DNA of 64,000 nt, taken from positions 6,180,745 to 6,244,744 of the forward strand of contig JAJEKV010000039.1 of NCBI GenBank assembly GCA_021234155.1, in the 5' to 3' direction. A model generated the notes under the pieces. It had not been told where the DNA came from. It made no database searches and saw nothing but the letters and a program-made list of their open reading frames with translations. The translations under genes were made by a program, and so were the position numbers. Position 1 is the first letter of the stretch, and each line of letters opens with the position of its first letter. Positions 26,699-36,953 of this stretch are shown in pieces. Source of the DNA: Isoetes taiwanensis (lineage: Eukaryota; Streptophyta; Lycopodiopsida; Isoetales; Isoetaceae).

Positions 26699-27727
26699 AA
26701 CCAATAAGTTGTCACATTACAACAATGCCACGTCACGTTGTCCCATGCCCCATCCATGACCCCAGTATTTAATAAACATACCGACATAGACATCCAATAT
26801 TTAATAAACATCCAATATTTAATAAACATTAAATAAAAATGCCCTATTTTTTTTTTTTTTTGAAGGAAAATGCCCTAATTTCAAGGATGGACGGTCTACA
26901 TAAAATGCCCCAATTGAATCCCTAGATCTAACGGCCCACATCAAAAGCCCCAAATAAAGGGGGCTGCTTGGGGTTGATTGAAGTGTCACCGTCTGGACCG
27001 TCCATCTCAGAGATGGACGGCCGAGATCAATCTTTATCAACAATTTCCTTGCACCTTCCTTAAGCTTAAAATCAAGGGCCACGATTTCTCACGTGCCCGA
27101 TCGACGGTCCAGGGATGGGGTGCATGCCCCATGCATGCCCCCCCATCAAATCCAACGTCTATTGTGGCGACACCTCAAAAAATCGACGGCCAGGAATAAT
27201 CTCTACCTACTTTCACCCCCCCATAGGACCCATAATATAATTGTATATATATAATAATAGATAATAGATATCCACCTTGTTGATGTTATGTGAGATGATT
27301 AGGCTGAAAATTTAAGACCATTGGATTGATTTTGATACCATTGAATTCTAACCATTAAAATTAACCATTAAAATTAACTAATGGTTGCTTGAAGTGGATA
27401 ATCATAGAATTAGATGACCATTAGAATTAGATAACCATAGAATTAGATAACCATAGAGCATTTGCACAACCATTTACATGCATTTGCGATCAAAGTTAAT
27501 TGATAGTTAATTCAAAGTTAATTCAATTTAGAATTCAAAGTTAATTCATTGATTGTTACAATTGATTGGTTTGGAACATGGGAAGAATTAACTAAACCCA
27601 TTTGCATTAACCAATGGTACAATGGTTTTATTTTGTTCTTGGCATTTACAAGTTTAAATTGTCAAGGGATGGTTGGAATGAAATTGTCAATTGTATGTTT
27701 ACAATTATTTATTGTTATGTGAGTTGG
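26699..27727. other. Non-coding stretch rich in small repeats
   Basis: The stretch contains CCAATATTTAATAAACAT repeats near 26790-26830, several GATGGACGG phrases in both orientations (26886, 27000, 27013) typical of decayed plant repeats, and AGAATTAGATxACCAT repeats near 27410-27460. No gene was seen. Confidence 0.4.
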
Positions 27728-30700
27728 TCACTTGTCTAATCTTTTGGTAATTTTAGACTTGGATGATTTAGCTGTTGACTTGGCTGCCATATTGCCTGAT
27801 GACTTGGCTGTTGACTTGGCTGCCACCTTGCCTGCTGACTTGGCTACTGATTTGCCTGCCACCTTGTCTGCTGACTTGTCTGTTGACTTTCCTGCTGACT
27901 TGTCTGTTGACTTACCTGTTGTTTTGGCTGCTGGATTGCTGCTGCTAGCAACATCACATTGTGCTAATATATGTGAATGAGTCTGCAAACTTTCAAGTAT
28001 GTTTTCATGGACATCAGCTTCCAATTCAAACATATTACATCCTACATCTTTCATTTCAAAATTGCATGACACAACCAGGTGGCTATAAACACTGCAGTCT
28101 GGCTCATATTCAAGCAGCTCATATTTGTTGTCTCCTATCAGTTTATAAAACTTGCCTGTCACAACGACTTCCCTCCTCCCAAATTTTTGGCCCCATGGGT
28201 CTTTGTAGGCCTTCTCTACAACATGCTTAGGTACAGTGCACTTTAAGATGTAGAAGTCAACCTTCTCCTTGTTATCTGCTGGAGCAACCACTGCAAAGTT
28301 CTCCCCTACATCAATAATATCTGATTTCCACTCAGCATCCCCCTCATAGACTGGCCCATCCACAAGTGCAGTATCATCTTGAATCCCTGGTCTTAATTCT
28401 GAAAAAGTCCAGGTACTTATTCTATCTTTGTTTATGCACTTACTGTACTTACCCAACCAACAATCATGACAAAAGCACGAGTAATTCATATGTGCAACTT
28501 GAGTAACATCCTTGGAGTTTACTGGCCTGATGCTATGGAATTTACTAGACCCTGATAAAGTAGCACAGTTAAACTGCTCAACTCTGCTTACTTCATCAAT
28601 CTTTATCTCCCAAAAGTACCTAAAAACAATTAATAATTTGTTACAGTTAGTAATGTTTACCACAGCAGTACTGGTACAACAGTCTTGATTAACCTATGTA
28701 GTACCTATGTTTGTCAGAATCTTTGAAGTGCTCTGTGCAGAATTGAACAACGTCTCGGGCATTTCTTAAAGGTTTGGAATTTCTTTTTAACATTTCATGG
28801 GTGAGTGCTCTCTTCAGAACAGCCCCTGCCCCATCATGCTCTCCTGCAGGTAACAAACAACTATCTTTAATGTTTTGCAGATTCCAGCCTTAATGAGACA
28901 TTGGAATTTACCTTTTCCATGATATGATGCAAAGTAGTTCCAGTGAATTGGAATGCCTGATATCTTATAAAATCTACCAAGAAAATAGAAATTTCTTGCA
29001 CCCTTGAACTGAGATGAGCAGCCATCTGACCACATTACATGGTTGTTGTATTTGACTTCCTTGTTGGCCAAGTAATCAGCATGCTTGTTAAGACAGTGCT
29101 GGACAAACAAGGTGTCATGCTCCCTATCATCCGAAATGTAAAAGTGTGTCTCCTTGATGATATTCCTATCACCTTTGCATAATGAATTCTCCTCCACCTC
29201 TTTTGCAGTTGCATGCCTATAAGTGATGTGCACAAGTATTGTGCATTGGTCATTTCTCCAATGTAAGCTTTGGATTTCTTGTTGTATCTTGAAGGTATAG
29301 TTCTCAGTGAAATCAATGACAGATACCACTGTGTTTTCTGGGAAAGTGCCTAAACAATCTCTGAATTGTTTTGCCTGCCATCTAGCCTCATAATTATGGG
29401 GAATGAATTCAGTTAAAATATTTTTAGCATATGACATCACATCTGCTGTTGAATTCGTCTTGTATACCAGTTTCACAACAGGCTTTGGAACCACATTCGT
29501 CCCACCTTTGCCATCAAGTTCTTTTGCTGATTCATAAACCTAAAAGCAAAGCAATGATTAGTAAGATCTGATGACAAAATCAGAAAGGAAATATACATCA
29601 CCCACCCTATCAAAAGTTTTCCAATCTACTAAATGCCCTGCAGCCTTGCTTAATTCTTTTGGACACATAGGTAACTTAGATGGGCCACAAGCAGTGCATT
29701 TCAGCAACATGCAATTATGAGTATACCACTCATCTGCAATGTCCTTGGAACATACAATTGACCTCCACAAATCACTTGAAGATTTGTAGGTCTTAGTATT
29801 AGCTTCACACTTTGCTCCAGCACCACAAACAGAACAAGTACAACTACAATCAGCACCATGAATCTTTGTATCCAACCTAATCTCGTTTAGTGCTTGTCTA
29901 ACATAATCTAGTCTCATATGATACACACAACAACAAGTCTCCCTGTCCTTTACTTTTCGAACAAATGGAGGTTTCAGTGCACGAAAAGCTGAGAATGAAA
30001 CTTCGAATTTTGGATATTCTTTTCCAAAACTAGCATAAAAAGAACACTGCATTAAAAGTAACAAGTACATTAGTATTGTAAACAAATGAATCATAAACTT
30101 AAAAGAAAAAAACCAACCTCAGTTTCTTCCAAGAAGTGTAGAGCATGCATTATCTTCTTTCCTTTGTCAAGCCTAATCTTAATAACATGTTTCTTGCATG
30201 GTGACACTCGGGTCTGATGAGTCCAAAAATCAATTACTAATTTCTGTTGTTTTCTGCTTAGTTTATCAGATCTGGTTTTCTTTTTGACCATTGACCATGG
30301 GCCATCACCAATTTCTGTTGTTTTTCTCCTCTGAACTATTGTTGTCACATATCTTCTATTCAAGTTTAGGCACTTGGAAGTTCCCAAGCAATTAGTGCCA
30401 GGGACAACAGCATATACCATGGCTGAGGTTCTTGCTGTAAGTACATCAGTAGATCTGGCATGCTTATGGTTTGCAAGAGAATTCTTGAGGTTGTTAACTA
30501 TCTTTCTCATTGTGTCTACTTCTTTCAATTTTAACATTTCAAATTTCGGGCAAAGAACTTAGCAAAGACCTTGAAGAACTTCTTTCCCCTCATTTTTGAA
30601 ACTTTATGACATACCTCATTAGCATGGTGCGCAATCAACCTCGACAGGTTGTTGTTTTCTTCTCTTCTCATGAAAACATTCTCTTCAAATTCTTTGTCCT

Positions 30701-31700
30701 TTTCCTTCAATTCGGCTTCTCTTGCTCTCTTTCTTGCTCTCTCTTTGCCTTCTCTTTTTTCAGACCGATTTTCCTGTAGAGTAACAAACTATCTTCTATC
30801 TGTGTTTCATATTACGCAAATAGTAAAAAAAAACACGAAAATGAAGCACTACATATGAAATAAATTAAGCACTACATAAAACAGATTGCTTAAAAAAAAC
30901 TGCACATGAAAGAATGTACCTGCTTCTATCTGTGTTTCATATTCTGCAAATAGTAAACAATACTGAGAATGAAGCACTACATATGAAATAAATTAAGCAC
31001 TACATAAAACAGATTGCTTAAAAAAACCTGCACATGAAAGAATGTACCCGCTTCCACTAAGTCCTGCATGTGCTGATTTTGGATGTCATGTATATAATTA
31101 ACACAAGTATCATCATATGTAGGAACGTTTGTATCCTCCACTTCTTCTGCAAATTAGGAAACAGAAATTCAAGAACCAAAATAAAATTCCGCTGAAGAGC
31201 TGATTACCAAGAATGCATTCATAGATAAAAGATTGTTGTATAGGCTGAGTATATGGAGTCGACCCATAGACAAAAGATTGTTGTATAGGCTGAGCAATCT
31301 TGGAAGCCAGACGACCACATAGCTCCTTGAATTGGTGGGACTGCTCTTGAAGATTATGCAAACTGGAGAATAGATTGTTTGGATCAAACAGTACTCCATT
31401 CCTTGCAATGGCCAAACGAAAGAGATCTGGCCAATTCGCCTGCATTGGAAGAATTCTGGAAAAGAAAACAACAGCTGCATTCTCCCAAACAAAAACATTC
31501 TTTGGGAAATTTGCCCGCCAATTCCAAATTCCAAACACCATCCAAGCAGCTACATACCAGGGATCGCTGACATGGACACCAAATCGGCCGATCTTCCTGA
31601 ATTGGTTACGGATCCAGCGTTCCGGAGGTTGGGAAATTTTGGCGGGCCTGGGAAAAACAGTGACGGGCGCGAAAACGTCACGATGAAGGACGGTCAGCAC
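27728..31700 (-). CDS. Multi-exon transposase-like gene with H1-like tail
   Basis: Minus-strand exons fit GT..AG borders at about 31146-31048, 30773-30615, 30557-30118, 30046-29606, 29539-28912, 28843-28705 and 28619-27737. An uncertain first part lies in 31700-31147. The core has VVSVIDFTENYTF, then IQSLHW, YISDDREHD, VMWSDGCSSQFKGARNFYFL and, across the 28911-28844 intron, YHGKG joined to EHDGAGAVLKRAL. An acidic-residue core of this kind, with a late HGKGxxDGxGA block, is seen in DDE-type DNA transposase families. It is most like Sola-type to me, but this is from memory. Upstream are a Lys/Glu/Arg coiled-coil-like exon (KREGKERARKRAREAELKEK) and a Cys-rich stretch (CSCTCSVCGAGAKC). The C-terminus is a long run of KSAGKSTDKSADK-type repeats like a histone H1 tail, suggesting non-specific DNA binding. 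All long exons are open, so the gene may be functional or recent. No terminal inverted repeats were found. Confidence 0.6.
30795..31048. repeat. Tandem duplication of about 125 bp within an intron
   Basis: The block from CTTCTATCTGTGTTTCATAT through AAGCACTACATAAAACAG to GAAAGAATGTACC occurs near 30793-30919 and again near 30924-31047. Between exons it only lengthens the intron of the transposase-like gene. Confidence 0.8.
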
Positions 31701-31759
31701 CCATTAATCACCCTATGTCGCGACATGCTGAATTGTACACCACCAATAAAAAAACACCC

Positions 31760-33202
31760 TAATAGGTTATACAAAATAACTCAATTTTAGTCACCCCACA
31801 TTTTGTGGAGTTAGAATAAAAAACCACATTTCTGTTAAACCTTGACACTACAGTAAGAGCCATTACTGGCCTAAATCACAATAGATTTAAACCCATATCC
31901 AAGTTACATATACTAGTGTACTCACCATTTGGTGTATCAAACGATTTTTAAAGATTAGCCCAAGTGAGCCAAGTCCCTGCCCGTAGAACCATAGTCATAT
32001 ACTTCTTAAAAATAGGACAATATCTTAGAATCATCCCTGTAAAAATGAAAAGCTTTAGACTTAAGCACCTGCATCCTATCATAGTCTAAAGACTATAGGT
32101 ATAAGCAAAAGCATTCGTGCTTGAACCTAAGTACAAGTCCCAATATTTATTACGACCATAAACATGGAAATATATAAAAAAATCCTACCTCCAACCGTAG
32201 GAGAGAGCAGACCTCTTTCTTTGTTGGATAAGCTGTAATACTAGGAAGGGCAGACCCCTACCATTACAGCAGAGGTCTACCCCATCCCATTATTTATTGA
32301 ACCCTGAAATATGTTGCAGCACTTGGTCTTATATTTTGGTGAATACAAGTACCAGGCGAGTGGCATAGTAAGACGTACAGCCCAGTGGCATTGTGAGATA
32401 TGAAGCTCAGTTGGCATCATGCAGAACACTTGAACCCTGAAATATGTTGCAGCACTTGGTCTTATATTCTGGTGAATACAAGTACCAGCCGAGTGGCATA
32501 GTAAGACGTACACTTGGTCTTATATTCTGATGAATACAAGTACCAGCCGAGTGGCATAGTAAGACGTACAGCCCAGTGGCATTGTAAGATACGGAGCTCA
32601 GTAGCATCATGCAGAACACTTGTATCCAAATAAATCACACTGCATATGATGGACTTCAAACTTAAAATAGCTATCTCCAATAGCAGAAAGATTGTTGTTC
32701 CATGTCGGTGATACCAGTTCATGGACCACTTCTTTTTTCTATAAAAGGAAACATTACAACCATTATTAGTACAAAACATGTCTATGAGACAAGTTAGAAA
32801 TGGAAAAAGTCAATTGTTACTGGACTAAAAACCAGGTTCAGAGACTATGGTGACCCTGGTAAGACCAGAGAACTGAAATTCCTAAAAAAATCCAGTCCAC
32901 CCTAGCCTTAGCAACAGCCAACTAGCAATGACATCTACAGAGGTCAATCCCTACTGTAGTCTTATCAGTCCATACTAGGATCGAAATCCCTGATGGCACC
33001 AATCATCACAGAACCATAAGTCTTTAGCCCAAAAACAATAACTTCTAAGAACAAGAATCAACTTACATTGACGTACCCAACTGGGACATATATCATTAAA
33101 CCTCATATTTATACTTGCCTCATGTTTATAAGGCTCCAACTATAAACTGGATATCAACTGGTTAGATCATAATCAAGCTAAATTGTCTTAAATTAAAGTC
33201 CC
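31760..33202. other. Non-coding stretch upstream of the LTR element
   Basis: No gene was recognised. The stretch contains the tandem repeats at 32298-32622. The five bases before the LTR (33198-33202, GTCCC) would be the left copy of a target-site duplication. The right copy is not in the window. Confidence 0.4.
32298..32622. repeat. Tandem repeat, three partial units
   Basis: Units share CACTTGGTCTTATATTxTGG, TGAATACAAGTACCAGxCGA, GTGGCATAGTAAGACGTACA and GCCCAGTGGCATTGTxAGAT. They begin near 32320, 32453 and 32514, and the middle unit is truncated. Confidence 0.85.
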
Positions 33203-34776
33203 TGTGACGTTCCATGTAGTTATATGGTCTACGTCATGTATTTGTACGGGACACGTACAAATACCATGGGGGTATGGGAACTTAATTGCAACCTAGGGGG
33301 TTACCTTAAAAAGGATTAAATTAGCTATGCTAATTTAACACATTAATAATAATAACCTATAACCTAGGAAATTAGGCTAATTACCATTTGGGAAGGCGCC
33401 ACTCGATTGGGCAGCATGGGGATTGCCAAGTTTGGATGCCAACTTGACCCCTATCCCTGGGATTGACTCCTGAAGATCGACCAAGGAAGGCCAGGAGCTG
33501 AGCGCCATCATACACCTGCAGAGAATCACCATAACAGTCGTCCCTCGTGGAAGTAACGGCTGAATTCTCAACTCCCGAGGAGATGGAGGCCCCATGGAAA
33601 CGAAGTCCGGCCCGTAATTCAGGTAGGTGGTTATGTGGATTCTAGATAACGCTTTGGTTGTGTCCGTTTCTCTGTTCTCTTTGTGATTCAATCATAGAAA
33701 CTAACCCTTGATTGTACAAGCAAGTTCTCTTTATATTCAATTCTGGTTTCTACCGAAAAAGGATGGATTGTTAATTCTTTGTTAATCGACTCAAAACGAG
33801 GGGATTACGGGGGTAGAGACCCGAGCGTGTATTGTAGTATGCTCCTAGAAAGCGCCCTGTAGAGTCCTATTAAATGCGGCCTGTGCACAAGAACCCACCG
33901 GGTCCTAGATGCTATGGTCTGGCTTAGCACCAGACAAGGAACACAGTGGTGACATGAGGGGTGGGGTCTTGCATGAGCATACAAGGCTCCTGAGACTCCC
34001 AAATGGGCTGGGCTAGGCGATAGCCGGTCCACGTAGAGGGCCGGGTATGGGTCCGACACTCCTCGGGTGTAGAGGTGTGATCCGTGATGGAGCACCTTGC
34101 ACTTTGAGTAGATTTAGGGTGAGTAAGTCGGATGCACGGATGGGGTCGCTGATGCGCACGTATTATGGAACCACCGTGGATTCGGAAGGGGACGCCTCCC
34201 CGACACCGCCTCATCGGACCAGCGTCATGAACCTGGAGTAGGCTCAGAGGGTGATGCCCTGAGTTTGCGTCTCCGGAAGGCTATAGCGAAGCCATAGCAT
34301 GAATTGACCCATCTGCAAAGTGTGCACAGGAGGGGCGGATGGAGTGGACAACCCTAGCCAATGTTCTATGCCAGCCAACGCCATGCCAAGACTCGGTCTG
34401 CTGATCTCTTGAGGCCCAGCCGTCAGTCGATCCTCACGGGAGTCTGAGCCGGGGTAGAACCTGGGTTTTGGGTGTTTTCGTAGGATTAGATGCATACTCT
34501 ATGCCGTTGGTATATTAGATGGATGCGCCACCCTTCGTGGTGGTTATTTATGTATATTCATGCTGTGTGCTAACCCTTGTATTTATGCTTCCGCGACGTA
34601 GGAGTCCCATTGAAGGCGTGGGCCGAATGACCCCTTCGTGTCCTTCTTTCGGGCCTCATTTCATAGGTGGCCCAAAATAGACGGAGGGCCCTACTCATGG
34701 TGAGATGATTGCCATGGGAGGGGAAAGTCCCCGTATGTATACGTCCGAGGGTCGTATATATTCTGGGAGCGTCACA
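33203..34776 (+). repeat. 5' long terminal repeat, 1574 bp
   Basis: The LTR begins TGTGACGTTCC and ends GGGAGCGTCACA, giving perfect 7-bp inverted ends (TGTGACG/CGTCACA) with canonical TG..CA. One base later the initiator tRNA-Met primer site begins, which fixes the right border. The left border rests on the inverted ends alone because no second LTR is available for comparison. Confidence 0.8.
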
Positions 34777-34777
34777 G

Positions 34778-34790
34778 TGGTATCAGAGCC
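34778..34790 (+). promoter_or_regulatory. Primer binding site for initiator tRNA-Met
   Basis: TGGTATCAGAGCC is complementary to the 3' end of plant initiator tRNA-Met, the usual minus-strand primer of Copia and many Ty3 elements. It sits one base after the LTR end. Confidence 0.92.
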
Positions 34791-35524
34791 GTGATTTCGG
34801 TTGCTCGAAATCATAGCACTGGCCAAACACTAACTCGTAGCACGGTAGTTAGAGGAGGCTAAGTCATTGTGTCGTTAGCTCTCTTTGTTGTTTGGCTTGG
34901 TGTTAGGTTAAGTTAAGAAATTGTAGCTTTGAAGTGGAGGGGCCAAGATTGGAGGCCTAGCAGGTGCCAGTGGGTAGCTCAAATGACGAAGATGATGGTT
35001 CCATTGGATCGGGCGTACTTGAATTACCCTAGAACAGTCAACTCTAGGCGAAAAATGGTCAAGGGCAGGCCCAAAAACGAACTCGGGCGCCGCTTGCCTT
35101 TTGTCGCTTTGCAGTCAAGATCGAAGCGCCCGAAATGCTGTCGGCGCCCGACCCGTCAGACTCGAGTCAACGCGGGCCCGCCAGGTCAACTCGGGCGCCG
35201 CTTGCATTTCGACGACGCCCAGTCGAGGCAGAAGCCCGTATAATGCCATCGGCGCCCGACCGTATGTGGCGCGTATTTCCGCCGTATAATTTTTTTAATA
35301 ATAAAATTTTGAAGTTAATAAGGAAAAAATTTTGAAATTTTAAAAGTTAAGTGGCCGTTTAGCAAACCATTTCTTGTCATTTGCTTTTGCTTCCGCGCCT
35401 CCAACCGCCTGAGCCGCCCTCCGCCATCGCCACCAGACCGGACCTTGCTCCTGCGCCCTTGTGCCTTGTGCATCTTAGCGCCCCCTTTGCCATCCTCTTC
35501 GCCGCCAGCGCCTCACTACCCGCT
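34791..35524 (+). other. Untranslated leader with GC-rich 108-bp tandem repeat
   Basis: This is the leader between the primer site and the first ATG. Two units beginning AACTCGGGCGCCGCTTGC start at 35080 and 35188 and run to about 35295. They share GGCGCCCGACC-type blocks and could form strong secondary structure. The open frame of ORF1 extends upstream without ATG to 35381. Confidence 0.6.
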
Positions 35525-36754
35525 ATGGCCATTACCAAGAGCGCTCCGGATCCATCCACCATGAGCATCGTGGAGATCTACGCCATGATTGCTAAGCACA
35601 TGGCTACTGACCCAGCCCTCATCGACATCTTGTTGGATGAGCTGGTCAACAGGTTTGAGAACAACGATAGGATTCCATATCCTATCTATCACTTCTCAGA
35701 GCCATTCCTCATCCGGCTGAACCTACGCCAGCTCCCATATACCCTTGTTGAGCAACCTGATATGGTGATGATGCTCATCAAATTTTATCCTCCCGAACAG
35801 GAAGGCCATACGGAGGAGGAAGATGTCAGGACGGAGGCCGACCGTATTAGGGGTTTTGCCAGGGAGGACGACCACCGGGAGATTGAGCGGGCTGACACAG
35901 CAGCCCGGGGTAGGGAGTACCGGTACCTCGGGGACGGCTTTGCCGTCATTGATGGCAGAGCCATTGAGGTTCCCCCATACCGCTGGCATGAGGGTTCCAA
36001 CAGCTTTGTATGGGGAGAAATCCCCGACATCAGCATAGACTATCTGACAACTATTCAGATAGATATGGGTCTGCGGCCACAACGGTACCACGCTGAACTT
36101 AATCGCCGTGCCGCAGCCCAACTTTTTGTTCAGATCCAAGAAGACCTGAGGAGAGCTCGGGAAGAGCGGGAGAAGATTGAGCAAGATGAGCGGGACCGAC
36201 AAGACCAGCGGGACCAGCAGGAGGGAGGTGCATCTGGGAGTGGCCCGAACCCAAAACCGACGCATCAGACCGTTAAGCACCGGAAGAAGGGAGTCGCCCA
36301 TAAGGCCGGCAGTCAATACAAGGAGAAGTTAAGGACTGTCGGGGCTTTTGGGAAGAAGACCAGCTCCGACCGGAGGCAGCAGCGAGTGGACAACTCCCGG
36401 CCGGTTGCTGGGGCTAAGACGGTGCCAACACCGTCGGGGCCCGGAGCACAGCGGAAGCCTCATCGGTTCCGACCCGGTACCGTGGCATTGCGGGAGATCC
36501 GCAAATTTCAGAAGTCCACGGACCTTCTGATCAGGAAGCTACCTTTTCAGAGGCTGGTACGGGAGATCGCACAGCAATTCAAGACCGATCTCCGTTTCCA
36601 GACCTTTGCAATTTTGGCGCTCCAAGAGGCTGCTGAAGCCTACTTGGTGGCACTTTTTGGTGACGCCAACCTTTGCGCTATTCACGCAAAGAGGGTCACC
36701 ATAATGCCTAAGGATCTAGCCCTCGCCCGTAGGATACGGGGGGAGCAACCTTAG
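35525..36754 (+). CDS. Element ORF1: novel N-terminus fused to a histone H3 fold
   Basis: This 409-codon frame opens at ATG 35525 in a good context (GCTATGGCC) and has no stop. Residues 1-240 or so are unrecognised and mixed-charge, then a Glu/Arg/Asp/Gln-rich helix ([20 protein letters not shown]). Residues 245-310 are basic and Pro/Gly-rich, like a histone tail. Residues 311-409 (36455-36751) align end to end with the H3 globular domain: [80 protein letters not shown]. The length equals canonical H3 (99 residues from K37), so loop 1 is not enlarged as in CENH3. Interface residues C110, H113 and D123 are kept. Differences include Q for D77, F at 87, L at 90 and G for E105. The standard ARTKQTARKS tail is absent. 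I infer a captured H3 gene, possibly able to enter nucleosomes. No intron is present. Confidence 0.85.
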   Translation: MAITKSAPDPSTMSIVEIYAMIAKHMATDPALIDILLDELVNRFENNDRIPYPIYHFSEPFLIRLNLRQLPYTLVEQPDMVMMLIKFYPPEQEGHTEEEDVRTEADRIRGFAREDDHREIERADTAARGREYRYLGDGFAVIDGRAIEVPPYRWHEGSNSFVWGEIPDISIDYLTTIQIDMGLRPQRYHAELNRRAAAQLFVQIQEDLRRAREEREKIEQDERDRQDQRDQQEGGASGSGPNPKPTHQTVKHRKKGVAHKAGSQYKEKLRTVGAFGKKTSSDRRQQRVDNSRPVAGAKTVPTPSGPGAQRKPHRFRPGTVALREIRKFQKSTDLLIRKLPFQRLVREIAQQFKTDLRFQTFAILALQEAAEAYLVALFGDANLCAIHAKRVTIMPKDLALARRIRGEQP

Positions 36755-36953
36755 CCTACTTGCGGGGATCCGCATTTGTACATATTTTTTTGTAATATTT
36801 AATAAAGAGGCTTTTATTTTGAATTAAAAGTTTAATGGTTTTTATGTTAAATTTAAAATAAAATGCTGACGTCAGCTTTAATAAAAGGGTTTAAAGGGGG
36901 ACTTTTAAGGTTATTTTAAACGCTTCTTTTCCTCTCTCCTTTCTTCTAGCGCC
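36755..36953 (+). other. Spacer with poly(A)-signal-like site between ORF1 and ORF2
   Basis: AATAAAG at about 36799-36805 follows ORF1 closely and sits in a T-rich context (TTTTTTTGTAATATTTAAT). Before ORF2 a pyrimidine-rich run ends TTTCTTCTAG at 36940-36949, just before the ATG. That run could be a 3' splice site or simply a leader. ORF2 may thus be expressed from a spliced or separate transcript. Confidence 0.4.

Noticed and set aside
27732-27980. Plus-strand frame with DLAVDLAATLP repeats
   Set aside because: It is the complement of the Lys/Ser/Ala repeat tail of the minus-strand transposase-like gene.
30205-30240. Hammerhead-ribozyme-like CTGATGAGTCC, as found in some Penelope-like elements
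   Set aside because: There is no matching stem II partner and no GAAA. The site lies inside a coding exon of an unrelated gene. Other CTGATGA sites near the RT units also lack the rest of the core.
34778-34790. tRNA-Met gene fragment
   Set aside because: Only the 3' complementary stretch is present, right after an LTR end. It is a primer binding site.
35723-36316. 197-codon minus-strand frame opposite ORF1
   Set aside because: It is a shadow frame of the GC-rich ORF1 with no domain of its own.
36455-36754. H3 domain as a centromeric CENH3
   Set aside because: The length equals canonical H3 with no enlarged loop 1, and the core is close to ordinary H3. CENH3 identity is not supported.
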